A stretch of 64,000 nucleotides of DNA from contig NZ_CP042593.1 of NCBI RefSeq assembly GCF_007995155.1, positions 2,460,001 through 2,524,000 on the forward strand, given 5' to 3'. Below, one piece after another: positions 1 through 8,473 of the stretch. Positions within the stretch are counted from its first letter, which is position 1, and each line of letters begins with the position of its first letter. A program made the position numbers and the translations under genes. Under the pieces are notes generated by a model. That model was not told the origin of the DNA, did not search any database, and saw nothing but the letters and a program-made list of their open reading frames with translations. This stretch comes from Cytobacillus dafuensis. Its GTDB lineage: Bacteria; Bacillota; Bacilli; Bacillales; Cytobacillaceae.

Positions 1-21
1 ATTTAATTATTTGATTTGATA

Positions 22-288
22 TCAATTAGCAATTCCTTCCTTATCTACACATTCCTTATCAATTTTGCTATTTTCTTTTTTGAGTGAAAGCGGCATTTGA
101 GCCGTAATTTTCAGTGCATCGAATGGGCAATGATCTACACATGCGCCACAGAGACTGCAATCACCAGCCACAACATATTTACTCTCCCTAAAAATACCTG
201 GTTCTAAAATAACTGGATCTGCAAAGCAGACCGAACGGCACTTATCGCACCCTACACATGCATCATGATTAAATTTCACTTTAAACAT
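22..288 (-). CDS. Ferredoxin part of NapH, out of frame with the membrane part
   Basis: This 88-residue reading frame begins MFKVKFNHDAC and carries two [4Fe-4S] motifs, CVGCDKCRSVC and CSLCGACVDHCP. NapH proteins normally end with exactly this double-cluster domain right after the CPLG motif of the last membrane helix. Here it lies in the -1 frame relative to the membrane part and overlaps its end by 13 bases. The ATG at 288 has only a poor ribosome binding site almost touching it, so independent translation would have to rely on coupling. I read it as the C-terminal half of a frameshifted napH. A deliberately split two-gene NapH or a sequencing error are alternatives. Confidence 0.6.
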   Translation of the reverse strand: MFKVKFNHDACVGCDKCRSVCFADPVILEPGIFRESKYVVAGDCSLCGACVDHCPFDALKITAQMPLSLKKENSKIDKECVDKEGIAN

Positions 289-899
289 TCCTGCTTTTCC
301 AATGATTGATAGAATCCACCTAAAGGGCAAAAGTAACGACACCACCCCCGTTTTGAAATAAGCAGTTCGAATAGAATGATAGCCGCAATAATCCAAATGC
401 CAAACCCAAATGTAAAGAGTGCATTCCTCATTGTGAATCCAATAGGTGAAAATAATTCAAACACTGGAACCCCAACTAGAAAAGATAAGAGTAATATAGC
501 AGCTGCAAGATATTTTTTTAAATGTCGATTGTAAATCTTGTCTGGAGCCTTGAAATATTTTCTTAATTTCTCAGTGAACTCTAATAGTGTATTTACTGGA
601 CAGACCCAGCTGCAAAATACTCTTCCTTTTAAAACAAAGTAGAAAAGGAAAATAATCAATGCTCCTGATAAATAGGCTAAATTCATCTTTTTTGATGCTA
701 ACGTTACTTGTAAGGCAGCATAAGGGTCTGACAGTACAATTCCAAAAAATGTGGATGACCCGAGTGATCCGAAGAAAAAATTATCTCCCTCTACTGCAAC
801 AATAAATAACGGTGAGAGAAAAAGAGAGATGATTGAGAACTGAACAATTCTTCGGACCTTTGTCCATTTTCTTGTTGATATAACCTTTTTAATCATCAT
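276..899 (-). CDS. napH: NapH quinol dehydrogenase, membrane part (frame broken at the C-terminus)
   Basis: About 207 residues with four hydrophobic segments. Two cysteine motifs, FCSWVCPVN and CRYFCPLGG, are typical of NapH, the polytopic protein that oxidises menaquinol and passes electrons through NapG to NapB/NapA. After CPLGGFYQSLEKQ the frame drifts into ECLK and a stop, whereas the neighbouring frame continues with the expected GKAGMFKVKF and ferredoxin clusters. A single missing base near 300 would explain this. The start at 899 is preferred over 905 because AGGA is spaced 6 nt from it. It is the most distal complete frame of the nap operon, 48 bp after tatA. If the break is real, quinol oxidation by this system may be lost or taken over by another protein. 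Confidence 0.72.
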   Translation of the reverse strand: MMIKKVISTRKWTKVRRIVQFSIISLFLSPLFIVAVEGDNFFFGSLGSSTFFGIVLSDPYAALQVTLASKKMNLAYLSGALIIFLFYFVLKGRVFCSWVCPVNTLLEFTEKLRKYFKAPDKIYNRHLKKYLAAAILLLSFLVGVPVFELFSPIGFTMRNALFTFGFGIWIIAAIILFELLISKRGWCRYFCPLGGFYQSLEKQECLK

Positions 900-947
900 G
901 CTCATTCCTAACTTAATAGGATTTTCTCAAGAATTAAGGATTTTATA

Positions 948-1166
948 TTAATCTTTAATAATAGTTTTATTTGCTTCTTCGATTTCATGTTTAACAGATT
1001 TGATTTCTTGATCGGTTTCAGCAACTAGCTCTCTTGTTGATGATTTAAATTCCTTTAGTGTATTACCAACTGCCCTGCCTAGTTCAGGTAGCTTGCTTGG
1101 ACCAAAAATAATCAAAGCTAATATAAGGATTAGGATTAAACCTGGAATGCCGATATTTGTAAACAT
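948..1166 (-). CDS. tatA: TatA, twin-arginine translocase pore subunit, in the nap operon
   Basis: 72 residues with the standard TatA layout: one N-terminal membrane helix (about residues 5-21), the hinge [14 protein letters not shown], then an amphipathic helix and a charged tail. TatA oligomers form the passage for folded twin-arginine substrates together with TatC. It sits between a ferredoxin gene and napH, after a good AAGAGG site 8 nt from the ATG. The operon encodes two Tat substrates (NapA and the ferredoxin at 1189-1743), so this copy is probably dedicated to them. No tatC is in the window, so it must work with a TatC encoded elsewhere. Confidence 0.93.
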   Translation of the reverse strand: MFTNIGIPGLILILILALIIFGPSKLPELGRAVGNTLKEFKSSTRELVAETDQEIKSVKHEIEEANKTIIKD

Positions 1167-1188
1167 ATTGATTAACCTCTTTTCAGAC

Positions 1189-1743
1189 TTATATTGTTAG
1201 AATGTGAATTCCTTTATGTTCTGAGATGCAGTTTGTAACACAAATTCCACACCCCGTACAGTGATCATCGCTAATCATTGGTTTTCCCTCAATTAATTCA
1301 ATGGCACCATTTACTGGACATGAACGAAAACAGTAATCGCACATAACCTCTTTGAATGAAATGCAGCTTTTATCAAGAATCGCGGCCTTTCCAATTGATG
1401 GATCTTCTAAAAAACATGTTATACTTAGTGCATCAGTTGGGCATACATCTACACATTTTCGGCAAAATGTACACGGGTTCTCATTCGGATTCAAAAAAGG
1501 GGTATTTATAAGCTTGGCTCCATCAGTTATAGTGAATAGACTAATAACTTTCTCTGGACAGATATCTTTGCATTTTCCACATCTGCTGCATGAAGTTAAA
1601 AACTCTAGTTCATTACGTGCGCCGGGTGGTCTGAAAAAATCTCTTTCCTGCTCAATCTGTGTTCCGATAAAATTACCTAAAAAACCAACAGTTGCTCCCA
1701 AATTAATGGAGAGAAACTGCCTTCTGTTTACTTTTCCATTCAT
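1189..1743 (-). CDS. NapG-type ferredoxin with Tat signal
   Basis: 184 residues. NRRQFLS at residues 6-12 is a twin-arginine motif followed by a hydrophobic stretch. The RPPGA motif typical of NapG/MauM proteins follows. Four cysteine clusters are visible: [24 protein letters not shown], an extended C-x8-CDYCFRSCP and [11 protein letters not shown]. It should carry four [4Fe-4S] clusters outside the membrane and relay electrons from NapH to NapB/NapA. Its ATG overlaps the TGA of napD (ATGA), so the two are translationally coupled. A second four-cluster NapG-like protein heads the same operon, so this one could be annotated NapF or NapG. The Tat signal and RPPGA favour NapG. Confidence 0.8.
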   Translation of the reverse strand: MNGKVNRRQFLSINLGATVGFLGNFIGTQIEQERDFFRPPGARNELEFLTSCSRCGKCKDICPEKVISLFTITDGAKLINTPFLNPNENPCTFCRKCVDVCPTDALSITCFLEDPSIGKAAILDKSCISFKEVMCDYCFRSCPVNGAIELIEGKPMISDDHCTGCGICVTNCISEHKGIHILTI

Positions 1744-2003
1744 TTGTTGCCAACTGCTTCTTGATAAGCAGGTTCCTCTTCAAAATTACTATAAGCCAAA
1801 CATATTGTAAGAATGCCATTAATTGGTTTAAACGTTTCAGCAATTTCAAAGCTTTTGCTAATGGTTTCTGCTTCTATTGTCAGAACGATCTTGAAATCAT
1901 CTTCAATATGATGTACTTCAACTCCATCAATTTCTCGTAAAGCTTCTGCCGCTTTATATGCTTCTCCTGGAATCGTTTCAATATAAATACCTGATATTAC
2001 CAT
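1740..2003 (-). CDS. napD: NapD, cytoplasmic chaperone for NapA
   Basis: 87 residues in the usual NapD size range. It opens with MVISGIYIETIPGEAYKAAE and has the ferredoxin-like fold pattern of the family, including a GVEVHHIEDDFKIVLTIEAE strand-turn-strand stretch. NapD binds the twin-arginine signal peptide of NapA and holds it back until the molybdenum cofactor is inserted. It lies between napB and the Tat-targeted ferredoxin gene and overlaps the latter by 4 bases. A twin-arginine NapA in the same operon fits this role. Confidence 0.85.
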   Translation of the reverse strand: MVISGIYIETIPGEAYKAAEALREIDGVEVHHIEDDFKIVLTIEAETISKSFEIAETFKPINGILTICLAYSNFEEEPAYQEAVGNK

Positions 2004-2058
2004 GCTAATCCCCCAGCTTTCCTTTGAATTTTGAGAATTCCCTTATGCTGTAAATTTA

Positions 2059-2472
2059 TTATTCTTTGTCATTAAACGCTGATTTACTATCATTTTGTGT
2101 GGCGTGGCATTGCTGACAATTATCTCTAAATATTGTTCCTTTCGTATCCTCATCATAAAAATGGTTTGGTGGTGGAGTTGGAGCCCCTGTTTCTGGAACA
2201 GCATGACAGGTCATACAGCTTTCATGATGAAGTTCTGGATTCCAGCGATCAATATGATCAGCTGGCTGCATCGGCGGAGCACCTAGTAAGACCATCGTTG
2301 CAGAAGCCTCTCTGCCTTCCTCAGTTAGTTGAGGAACAGTTACAATTTCCTTCGTATCTGCACTTTTTACATCAGTATCTGTTGTTTGTGTTGAATATAA
2401 TTTTGTAGAGCCAATTGCGACCGAAACGACTAGTATGAACGCAACAACAAATAAAATCTCTTTGCTTCTCAT
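2059..2472 (-). CDS. napB: NapB, dihaem cytochrome c subunit of nitrate reductase
   Basis: 137 residues. An N-terminal hydrophobic helix (about residues 5-22) lacks a clear cleavage site and probably anchors the protein in the membrane. Two haem-binding motifs, CMTCH (86-90) and CQQCH (119-123), and upstream histidines (PADHIDRW, LHHES) match NapB, which feeds electrons to NapA. It starts 16 bp after napA stops, with a GAGGTGG-like site. A membrane-anchored NapB makes sense in a Gram-positive cell, where a soluble periplasmic subunit would be lost. Confidence 0.9.
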   Translation of the reverse strand: MRSKEILFVVAFILVVSVAIGSTKLYSTQTTDTDVKSADTKEIVTVPQLTEEGREASATMVLLGAPPMQPADHIDRWNPELHHESCMTCHAVPETGAPTPPPNHFYDEDTKGTIFRDNCQQCHATQNDSKSAFNDKE

Positions 2473-2488
2473 AATTCCACCTCAATCC

Positions 2489-5029
2489 TTATGCTTTCAC
2501 GATTTTAACTGCACATTTTTTATAATCAGGCTGCTTAGAAATCGGACAATAGCAATCTAATGTAACAAGATTAATTAATGTTTCTTCAGCAAAGAAAGGT
2601 ACATATACAAGTCCCTGAGGAGGATTTCCTCTCCCTTTTGTAGTGGCCTTCACTTGAACTTCTCCACGTCTCGAAACTACTTTTACCATATCTCCGTTTT
2701 GAATCCCCATCGTTTCTGCGTCCTTTGGATGTATTTCACAGAATGCTTCTGGTACAGCGCGGTGAAGTTCGGGCACACGCCTAGTCATTGAACCGCTGTG
2801 CCAGTGCTCGAGTACACGTCCAGTACAAAGCCAGAAAGGATATTCTGCATCAGGTATCTCAGCAGCATCTTCAAACGGACGAAAAATGACGCTTGGTCGA
2901 TGATCATCAGATTTATAGAAATCAATATCTTTGTATTTTCCTACCTTTCCAAATTCCTCAACACCATATTGGTCAAATCCTTCTTCCTGTTTTCCGTGAA
3001 CATAACGCCAGTTTGTCTCCACCCATTTTCCATTTACTTCGCGGACTGGCCAGCATATTCCGTGCTGTTTGAAATATTCCTCATATGGAGCCATTTGCTT
3101 TGCTTTCATTTTCAGCTTTTTACCCAGCTCCTGAATTTCTTTGTTTTCACTCTCGTGTGGGTTTGTGAAAGAGCGATATTCTGCCCAGAGACGGCTGTTT
3201 ACTTCATGGCCATCTTCTAACAAGTCGTTTTTATCATAATCCCATATGTTTCCAAACAACACATCAAAAGCAGGTTTATTCCCAATCTTCCTGCCATCAA
3301 GCACCCGTTTTGCAACTTGGACAAGTGTCCAAATATCCCATTTCGCTTCACCAGGAGGCTCTGTGCATTTTTCGAAGACAGAGGTACGTCTTTCAGCATT
3401 GCCAAATTGACCTTCGCGTTCAACCCACATAGCTGCTGGGAAAACAACATCCGCTAATTCTGTTGATCTTGTTGGGTATACTTCGGATACGACGATAAAT
3501 CCGTCTAGAACTCCTTTTCCATCGGCATCATTCCCTCTGAACCTGTTTAACTTTGGCATTGTTTGACCCCAGTTATTTGACATGCTCCAAAGGAATTTTA
3601 CATTTCCTTTTCCTAGCTCTCTAAACATTTTTACGGTATGGAATCCTGGTTTCTCAATTGGATCAAGATATCCAGGGGGCAAATTCCAAATCATTTCCGT
3701 ATATTTTCTGTGTTCTGGGTTACCTACAACCATATCCGATGGAAGTCTGTGTGAGAACACCCCTACTTCCCTTGCTGTTCCACATGCACTTGGCTGACCT
3801 GTCAATGAGAATGGTCCGTTTCCAGGCTTGCTGATTTTTCCTGTTAATAAATGAATATTATATACAAGGTTATTGATCCATGTTCCTCGTGTATGTTGGT
3901 TCATTCCCATTGTCCATAGTGACATAATCTTTTTCTCAGGGTCTCCAAACTCTTTAGCCAGTGCTTCAATGTCACCAGTAGGAACTCCGGAAATTTCAGC
4001 TGCTTTTTCAAAGGTATAAGTGCTTACACTCTTTTTATATTCTTCAAAGGTGATATTCCAAACTTTATCCGCATCTTTCCCATCCGTTACATCATAATCA
4101 TCTTTAAAAGAATGACCTAAATTCTCTGTTCCTGCTCTGAACTGGAGGTGTTCATCTACGAATTTTTGATCGTATTTTTTATTTTGAATGAGATAGTTTG
4201 CAATAGCATTTGCGATTGCTAAATCTGACTGCGGTCTAAATACTAATACAGAATCTGCTACTTCAGAAGTCCGAGAATGTCTAGTGGTTATGTCGTAGAG
4301 TTTAACGCTTGGATTTGCTAGCTTCCTAGCTGTTAAACGTGAAAACAGAACAGGATGCATCTCAGCCATATTAGCACCCCATGTGACAAAAACATCTGCT
4401 TCATCTAAATCTTTATAAGAGCCCATTGGTTCATCAGATTGGAAAGTAGACATGAAACCGGTAACTGCACTGGCCATGCAAAGTCTGGCATTCGGATCAA
4501 TATTATTGCTTAATAATCCAGCTTTCCAAAGTTTAACAGATACATAGCCATCGATAATTGTTTGTTGGCCTGAACCCCAAAATGCAATTGACTTAGGATC
4601 CTTTTCATAATTTTCTTTCAATTTTTTCGCTACAAGATCCAGTGCTTCTTCCCAAGATGCTTCTCGAAAACCTTCCATTGTGCCCTTTTTCGACTTGTCT
4701 TCACGGATAAGTGGCTTTGTTAAGCGATCTTTCCCGAATAAGATTTTTCCAACATAAAACCCTTTAATACAGTTAAGACCTCTGCTTGAACGATTATCCG
4801 GATCTCCTTTTGTCGCAACAACTTTTCCATCCTTGATCTCAACTAGTACGCCACAGCCTGTACCGCAAAATCTGCAAACGGTTGATTTCCACTCATCTGG
4901 TTCCGTACTTTCTACTGCTGTAGCGACTTCTGTCCCAGCAGGTTTCGCTTCTTTCTTTTTACAACCAGCAGCAGCCATTGTCATGGAGATTGCGGTTGCT
5001 TTTAGTAAGGTTCTTCTAGATAATTCCAT
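2489..5029 (-). CDS. napA: NapA, periplasmic-type nitrate reductase catalytic subunit, predicted Tat lipoprotein
   Basis: 846 residues. Residues 4-10 (SRRTLLK) are a twin-arginine motif. The signal ends in AAGC with Cys23, a lipobox, so the enzyme is probably lipid-anchored after Tat export. C52, C55, C59 and C87 form the [4Fe-4S] site (CRFCGTGC, then NCIKG). Cys184 in RLCMASAV is the expected molybdenum ligand. The protein reduces nitrate to nitrite with Mo-bis-MGD. Length matches the family. The C-terminal molybdopterin-binding domain ([20 protein letters not shown]) is intact. It lies between the first napG-like gene and napB. A monomeric assimilatory enzyme is less likely because napB, napD and napG accompany it. 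Confidence 0.95.
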   Translation of the reverse strand: MELSRRTLLKATAISMTMAAAGCKKKEAKPAGTEVATAVESTEPDEWKSTVCRFCGTGCGVLVEIKDGKVVATKGDPDNRSSRGLNCIKGFYVGKILFGKDRLTKPLIREDKSKKGTMEGFREASWEEALDLVAKKLKENYEKDPKSIAFWGSGQQTIIDGYVSVKLWKAGLLSNNIDPNARLCMASAVTGFMSTFQSDEPMGSYKDLDEADVFVTWGANMAEMHPVLFSRLTARKLANPSVKLYDITTRHSRTSEVADSVLVFRPQSDLAIANAIANYLIQNKKYDQKFVDEHLQFRAGTENLGHSFKDDYDVTDGKDADKVWNITFEEYKKSVSTYTFEKAAEISGVPTGDIEALAKEFGDPEKKIMSLWTMGMNQHTRGTWINNLVYNIHLLTGKISKPGNGPFSLTGQPSACGTAREVGVFSHRLPSDMVVGNPEHRKYTEMIWNLPPGYLDPIEKPGFHTVKMFRELGKGNVKFLWSMSNNWGQTMPKLNRFRGNDADGKGVLDGFIVVSEVYPTRSTELADVVFPAAMWVEREGQFGNAERRTSVFEKCTEPPGEAKWDIWTLVQVAKRVLDGRKIGNKPAFDVLFGNIWDYDKNDLLEDGHEVNSRLWAEYRSFTNPHESENKEIQELGKKLKMKAKQMAPYEEYFKQHGICWPVREVNGKWVETNWRYVHGKQEEGFDQYGVEEFGKVGKYKDIDFYKSDDHRPSVIFRPFEDAAEIPDAEYPFWLCTGRVLEHWHSGSMTRRVPELHRAVPEAFCEIHPKDAETMGIQNGDMVKVVSRRGEVQVKATTKGRGNPPQGLVYVPFFAEETLINLVTLDCYCPISKQPDYKKCAVKIVKA

Positions 5030-5137
5030 AGTTTACTTTCCTCCCTTTAAATGAAGAAACTTTATCTATATATTTAAAGTGGCTAATATGTGAGCTGGAT
5101 TTATTCAATCACTTGATTTTGCCACTAAAAACCTGTT

Positions 5138-5734
5138 CTAAAATAACCCTTTAATTTCTCGTGGTTTGACTCTTATCGCGACAGGATCATCAATAACGCA
5201 TCTCTCTTCACAAATACCGCAGCCTACACATTTTTCTGGATTAATAATGGGAGCGAATACAGCATGTGTTGGGTCATCGGGCTTCACATATATATTTAGC
5301 TTAATAGCTTCGTCTATTAAGGGACATTCGCGATAGCAAACCTCGCACCTCATACCTTGGTAGGCTATGCATGCCTTTGTATCAATTACTGCTGTACCCA
5401 TTTCAACATCGTATACATTATTAATTCCTGATAATGCATCTGTTGGACAAACTTTGACGCAAGGAAAGTCATCACAAAGTCTGCATGGATTATCCCTTGG
5501 TTCTATATATGGAGTGCCTATTCCGAAGCCTAAGTTTTCTTTCCCCATCTTGATAGAGTCATAGGGACAGGACTGATTACACTTTCCGCATCTTACACAT
5601 AGGGCAAGAAATTCATCTTCATCAGCTGCTCCAGGAGGGCGCAGTACTGTTTTATTTCCTGCTCTCATCATGCCAAGAAGTTCATAAGCGGCAAGGCCAC
5701 CAATAAACAATTTAATATATCCTGTACCCTTCAT
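5138..5734 (-). CDS. napG: NapG-type ferredoxin without a twin-arginine motif, first gene of the nap operon
   Basis: 198 residues. After a hydrophobic N-terminus (MKGTGYIKLFIGGLAAYELL) comes LRPPGA and four cysteine clusters: CVRCGKCNQSCP, CRLCDDFPCVKVCP, C-x8-CEVCYRECP and CVGCGICEERC. This is the NapG architecture. The usual RR motif of NapG is missing, and the strong site AAGGGAGG just upstream fixes the ATG at 5734, so the start is not misplaced. It might be carried out with a Tat partner, or be membrane-tethered. It is the promoter-proximal gene, 108 bp ahead of napA, behind a candidate FNR box. Together with the Tat-signal paralogue at 1189-1743 it gives the operon two NapG-like proteins. 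Confidence 0.85.
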   Translation of the reverse strand: MKGTGYIKLFIGGLAAYELLGMMRAGNKTVLRPPGAADEDEFLALCVRCGKCNQSCPYDSIKMGKENLGFGIGTPYIEPRDNPCRLCDDFPCVKVCPTDALSGINNVYDVEMGTAVIDTKACIAYQGMRCEVCYRECPLIDEAIKLNIYVKPDDPTHAVFAPIINPEKCVGCGICEERCVIDDPVAIRVKPREIKGLF

Positions 5735-5795
5735 TGAATTGGCCTCCCTTATTTAAACATCTCATTTCGTTATGTATTTTAAATATCTTTTCTTT

Positions 5796-5838
5796 ATCGT
5801 ATTATTTACCAAAAAGTAGTTCTGTGATATTTTCCACA
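5796..5838 (-). promoter_or_regulatory. Candidate FNR-type site and promoter for the nap operon
   Basis: On the plus strand TGTGATATTTTCCACA (5823-5838) fits TGTGA-N6-TCACA with one mismatch. The eight bases 5821-5828 are also repeated inverted at 5840-5847 (ATCACAGA). On the minus strand TACGAT (5801-5796) is a plausible -10. The distance from the FNR-site centre to the implied transcription start is about 41 bp, the class II spacing. The start codon of napG is about 89 bp from the site. Anaerobic nitrate-reduction operons in Bacillus are typically Fnr-activated. Assigning this site to Fnr is an inference. Confidence 0.5.
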
Positions 5839-6053
5839 GATCACAGAATGTTCAAAAATACTAATAATCGCGTCAATTCTAGCATTTCGCTTCATTCATA
5901 AAAGAATTTCGCTTTTAGTTCAAACTCTTGCCATTCTTCTGACAAAATTTAAAAGGTTTAAAATTTACGACCTGATGAAATAATGTCGATTAATGTCAGA
6001 ATATTTGTTCAACTATTCGTTGATTATCAAATTTTCATAGTGTTAACATAGAA

Positions 6054-6069
6054 TTGTAAGCGTTCACAT
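6054..6069 (+). promoter_or_regulatory. Catabolite-responsive element (cre) upstream of dhaS
   Basis: TTGTAAGCGTTCACAT matches the CcpA consensus WTGNAANCGNWNWCAW at every defined position. It lies inside a larger imperfect palindrome (6053-6078, ATTGTAAGC against GCGTACAAT) 66 bp before the aldehyde dehydrogenase start. It probably represses dhaS during growth on preferred sugars. Confidence 0.65.
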
Positions 6070-6134
6070 GCGTACAATCTTCTCATGATTTTCAACATGA
6101 AATACATAGAATACAATTTTTAAGGAGGAGTATT

Positions 6135-7619
6135 ATGAGCCAATTAACTGTTAGTTTAAAAGAGAAGGTAGAAAAATTTCTAAATGGTAAGAAACATTTG
6201 TATATTAATGGAGAATTTGTTGAAAGCAAGTCTCAGAAGACATTTGAAACTTATAATCCAGCCACTGGTGAGGTTCTCGCTAACGTTTTCGAAGCCGGTC
6301 CTGAAGATATTGATCTTGCAGTTCGTGCAGCAAGGAAGGCATTTGATGAAGGACCATGGTCTAAAATGGGATCTGCTAAAAGAAGCCGTCTCATGTACAA
6401 ACTTGCTGATTTAATGGAAGCGAATAGTGCTGAATTAGCTCAATTAGAAACTTTGGATAATGGAAAGCCAATTCGTGAAACTACGAATGCGGATATTCCT
6501 CTAGCTATTGAACATATGCGCTATTATGCAGGCTGGAGTACAAAAATCGTGGGACAAACGATACCTGTGAATGGTCCTTTCTTTAACTATACTCGTCATG
6601 AAGCTGTCGGAGTTGTTGGACAAATCATTCCTTGGAACTTCCCTCTCCTTATGGCAATGTGGAAATTAGGAGCAGCCCTTGCAACAGGATGTACTGTTGT
6701 TTTAAAACCGGCAGAGCAAACTCCACTATCCGCTCTATTTTTAGCTGAATTAATTCAAGAGGCCGGATTCCCTCCAGGTGTTGTAAATATTGTTCCTGGC
6801 TTTGGTGAAACTGCTGGTCAGCCGCTTGTTGATCATCCATTAGTCGACAAAATTGCCTTTACTGGCTCAACTGAAATTGGGAAAATGATAATGGAAAAAG
6901 CATCAAAAACATTGAAGCGTGTAACACTCGAATTAGGCGGAAAATCCCCTAATATCATACTTCCTGATGCAGATCTGTCAAGAGCGATCCCAGGTGCCTT
7001 AAATGGAGTAATGTTTAATCAGGGGCAAGTTTGCTGTGCTGGTTCACGTGTCTTTATTCAAAAGAAGCAATTTGATAATGTCGTTGCTGATATGGCTGCA
7101 CATGCGAAAAAGATTAAACAAGGTGCTGGTCTTCATTCTGATACAGAGATTGGGCCGCTTGTATCAATTGAACAGCAAAATCGTGTTTTAGGCTTTATTG
7201 AAAAAGGATTAAATGAAGGTGCACAGCTTGTTGTTGGTGGTGAGAAGCCTCAAGAACAAGGGTACTTTGTCTCCCCTACTATTTTTGCTGATGTTAATGA
7301 CGACATGACGATCGCAAAAGAAGAGATTTTCGGTCCAGTCATTTCTGCTTTACCATATGAAGATCTCGATGAACTCATTAATCGAGCAAATAGCAGCGAG
7401 TATGGGCTAGCTGCTGGAGTATGGACTCGTGACATAGCAAACGCTCATTATATTGCCAATAAGCTTCGTGCCGGTACTGTGTGGGTAAATTGTTACAATG
7501 CCTTTGATGCTGCATCTCCTTTTGGAGGCTACAAGCAATCCGGAATTGGTCGAGAAATGGGATCATATGCGCTTAACAACTATACCGAAGTGAAAAGCGT
7601 CTGGATTTCAATGAAGTAA
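6135..7619 (+). CDS. dhaS: NAD-dependent aldehyde dehydrogenase, DhaS-like
   Basis: 494 residues, full length for the class. It closely resembles B. subtilis DhaS from end to end, for example RRLMYKLADLMEANSAEL-like helices, HMRYYAGW, GQIIPWNFPLLMAMWK and the C-terminal YKQSGIGREMGSYALNNYTE. The catalytic Glu is in ELGGKSPN and the catalytic Cys in GQVCCAGSR (around residue 300). It oxidises aldehydes to carboxylic acids. The physiological substrate is not evident. An AAGGAGG site precedes the ATG. It is a single-gene unit behind a cre site and ends in a hairpin terminator. Confidence 0.93.
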   Translation: MSQLTVSLKEKVEKFLNGKKHLYINGEFVESKSQKTFETYNPATGEVLANVFEAGPEDIDLAVRAARKAFDEGPWSKMGSAKRSRLMYKLADLMEANSAELAQLETLDNGKPIRETTNADIPLAIEHMRYYAGWSTKIVGQTIPVNGPFFNYTRHEAVGVVGQIIPWNFPLLMAMWKLGAALATGCTVVLKPAEQTPLSALFLAELIQEAGFPPGVVNIVPGFGETAGQPLVDHPLVDKIAFTGSTEIGKMIMEKASKTLKRVTLELGGKSPNIILPDADLSRAIPGALNGVMFNQGQVCCAGSRVFIQKKQFDNVVADMAAHAKKIKQGAGLHSDTEIGPLVSIEQQNRVLGFIEKGLNEGAQLVVGGEKPQEQGYFVSPTIFADVNDDMTIAKEEIFGPVISALPYEDLDELINRANSSEYGLAAGVWTRDIANAHYIANKLRAGTVWVNCYNAFDAASPFGGYKQSGIGREMGSYALNNYTEVKSVWISMK

Positions 7620-7636
7620 AATACGATTAATCTTTA

Positions 7637-7676
7637 GTCAAAGGAAGTATTTATTATTTCCTTTGGCTTTTCTTAT
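7637..7676 (+). terminator. Terminator after dhaS
   Basis: CAAAGGAA (7639-7646) pairs with TTCCTTTG (7658-7665), followed by a T-rich stretch. It lies 18 bp after the dhaS stop. Confidence 0.7.
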
Positions 7677-7677
7677 T

Positions 7678-7724
7678 TGATCGCTAAGCCACAAGACGTG
7701 GCATTTTGAGCGTGATAAGTTCAC
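7678..7724 (+). repeat. Remnant of the double-hairpin repeat family
   Basis: This stretch keeps the family's left-end tag (TTGATCGC) joined directly to its middle segment (GCCACAAGACGTGGCATTTT then GAGCGTGA). Both hairpins of the full copies at 11.5 and 38.5 kb are gone. It reads as an internally deleted, decaying copy in the same orientation. Confidence 0.65.
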
Positions 7725-7782
7725 ATATTATCCATATGATTTTTCATACTTTTTCATTATCCTTATATAGGGAGGGGAAATA

Positions 7783-8382
7783 ATGAAAAAAGTATATATA
7801 ATATGTGGAATTATTGTTTTTTTAGGAATCTCTGCTGGTATTTCATTTTTTATCGTTCGTGATATGACTTCTAAGATACCGGATGATACCACACTTGTAA
7901 CTATGAATAATGAGGTATATGATTTTTCTAAATCGAATAAGAAAGTAAAGCTAGTTGAATTTATGTATACTCATTGTCCTGATATTTGTCCGACGACAAC
8001 GCAAAAAATGAAGCTTTTAAAGAATGATTTAGAAAAAGAGGGAGTATTCGGGAAAGAAGTTGAATTTTTAACCATCAGTATAGACCCTTATCGAGACACA
8101 CCTGAAGAAATGCTTAAATATATGAATACGTTCGAAATTGAAGATGATGGAAACTGGACTATGCTCACTGGAGATCCAAATAATATTAAGAAAGATCAAG
8201 AGGAAATTCGTGAGCTAGCAGAAACTTTTCAATTTCAGTACAGAGACCCTGGCGATGGCTTCTTTGTCCATAGTACTTTTGTTTATTTACTCGATGAAAA
8301 CAATAAGTTTATTAAGAGATTCCCAATGGGAGAAGATTTTAACAAAGATGATATTTTCAAAAAAATTATGTCAGAAATTTAA
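7783..8382 (+). CDS. SCO1/SenC family copper chaperone
   Basis: 199 residues with one N-terminal membrane helix (4-24) and a thioredoxin-like domain. The copper ligands are C65 and C69 in CPDICP and His163 in FFVHST, the full Sco set. Sco proteins (YpmQ/BsSco in B. subtilis) deliver copper to the CuA centre of cytochrome c oxidase or act as thiol reductants. B. subtilis Sco is a lipoprotein. Here no lipobox is seen, so it is probably held by the helix. GGGAGGGG lies 6 nt before the ATG. It is a single gene between a repeat remnant and a strong terminator. Confidence 0.9.
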   Translation: MKKVYIICGIIVFLGISAGISFFIVRDMTSKIPDDTTLVTMNNEVYDFSKSNKKVKLVEFMYTHCPDICPTTTQKMKLLKNDLEKEGVFGKEVEFLTISIDPYRDTPEEMLKYMNTFEIEDDGNWTMLTGDPNNIKKDQEEIRELAETFQFQYRDPGDGFFVHSTFVYLLDENNKFIKRFPMGEDFNKDDIFKKIMSEI

Positions 8383-8414
8383 TTAGTACGTTAATAAACT
8401 TAAACATTCCTATA

Positions 8415-8473
8415 AGCTGAAAAAAAAAAAATCGTTGAACGAATCATCGCTCAACGATTTTTTATTTTTCAGC
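8415..8473. terminator. Bidirectional terminator between sco and a small gene
   Basis: AATCGTTGA pairs with TCAACGATT, flanked by A11 and T-rich runs. The pairing continues outward to AGCTGAAAAA and TTTTTCAGCT. It serves the convergent sco (+) and the small gene at 8474 (-). Confidence 0.8.

Noticed and set aside
276..310. Programmed -1 frameshifting in napH
   Set aside because: The overlap has only AAAA and no X-XXY-YYZ heptamer. Slipped pairing at GAA-AAG would be poor. A mutation or sequencing error is simpler.
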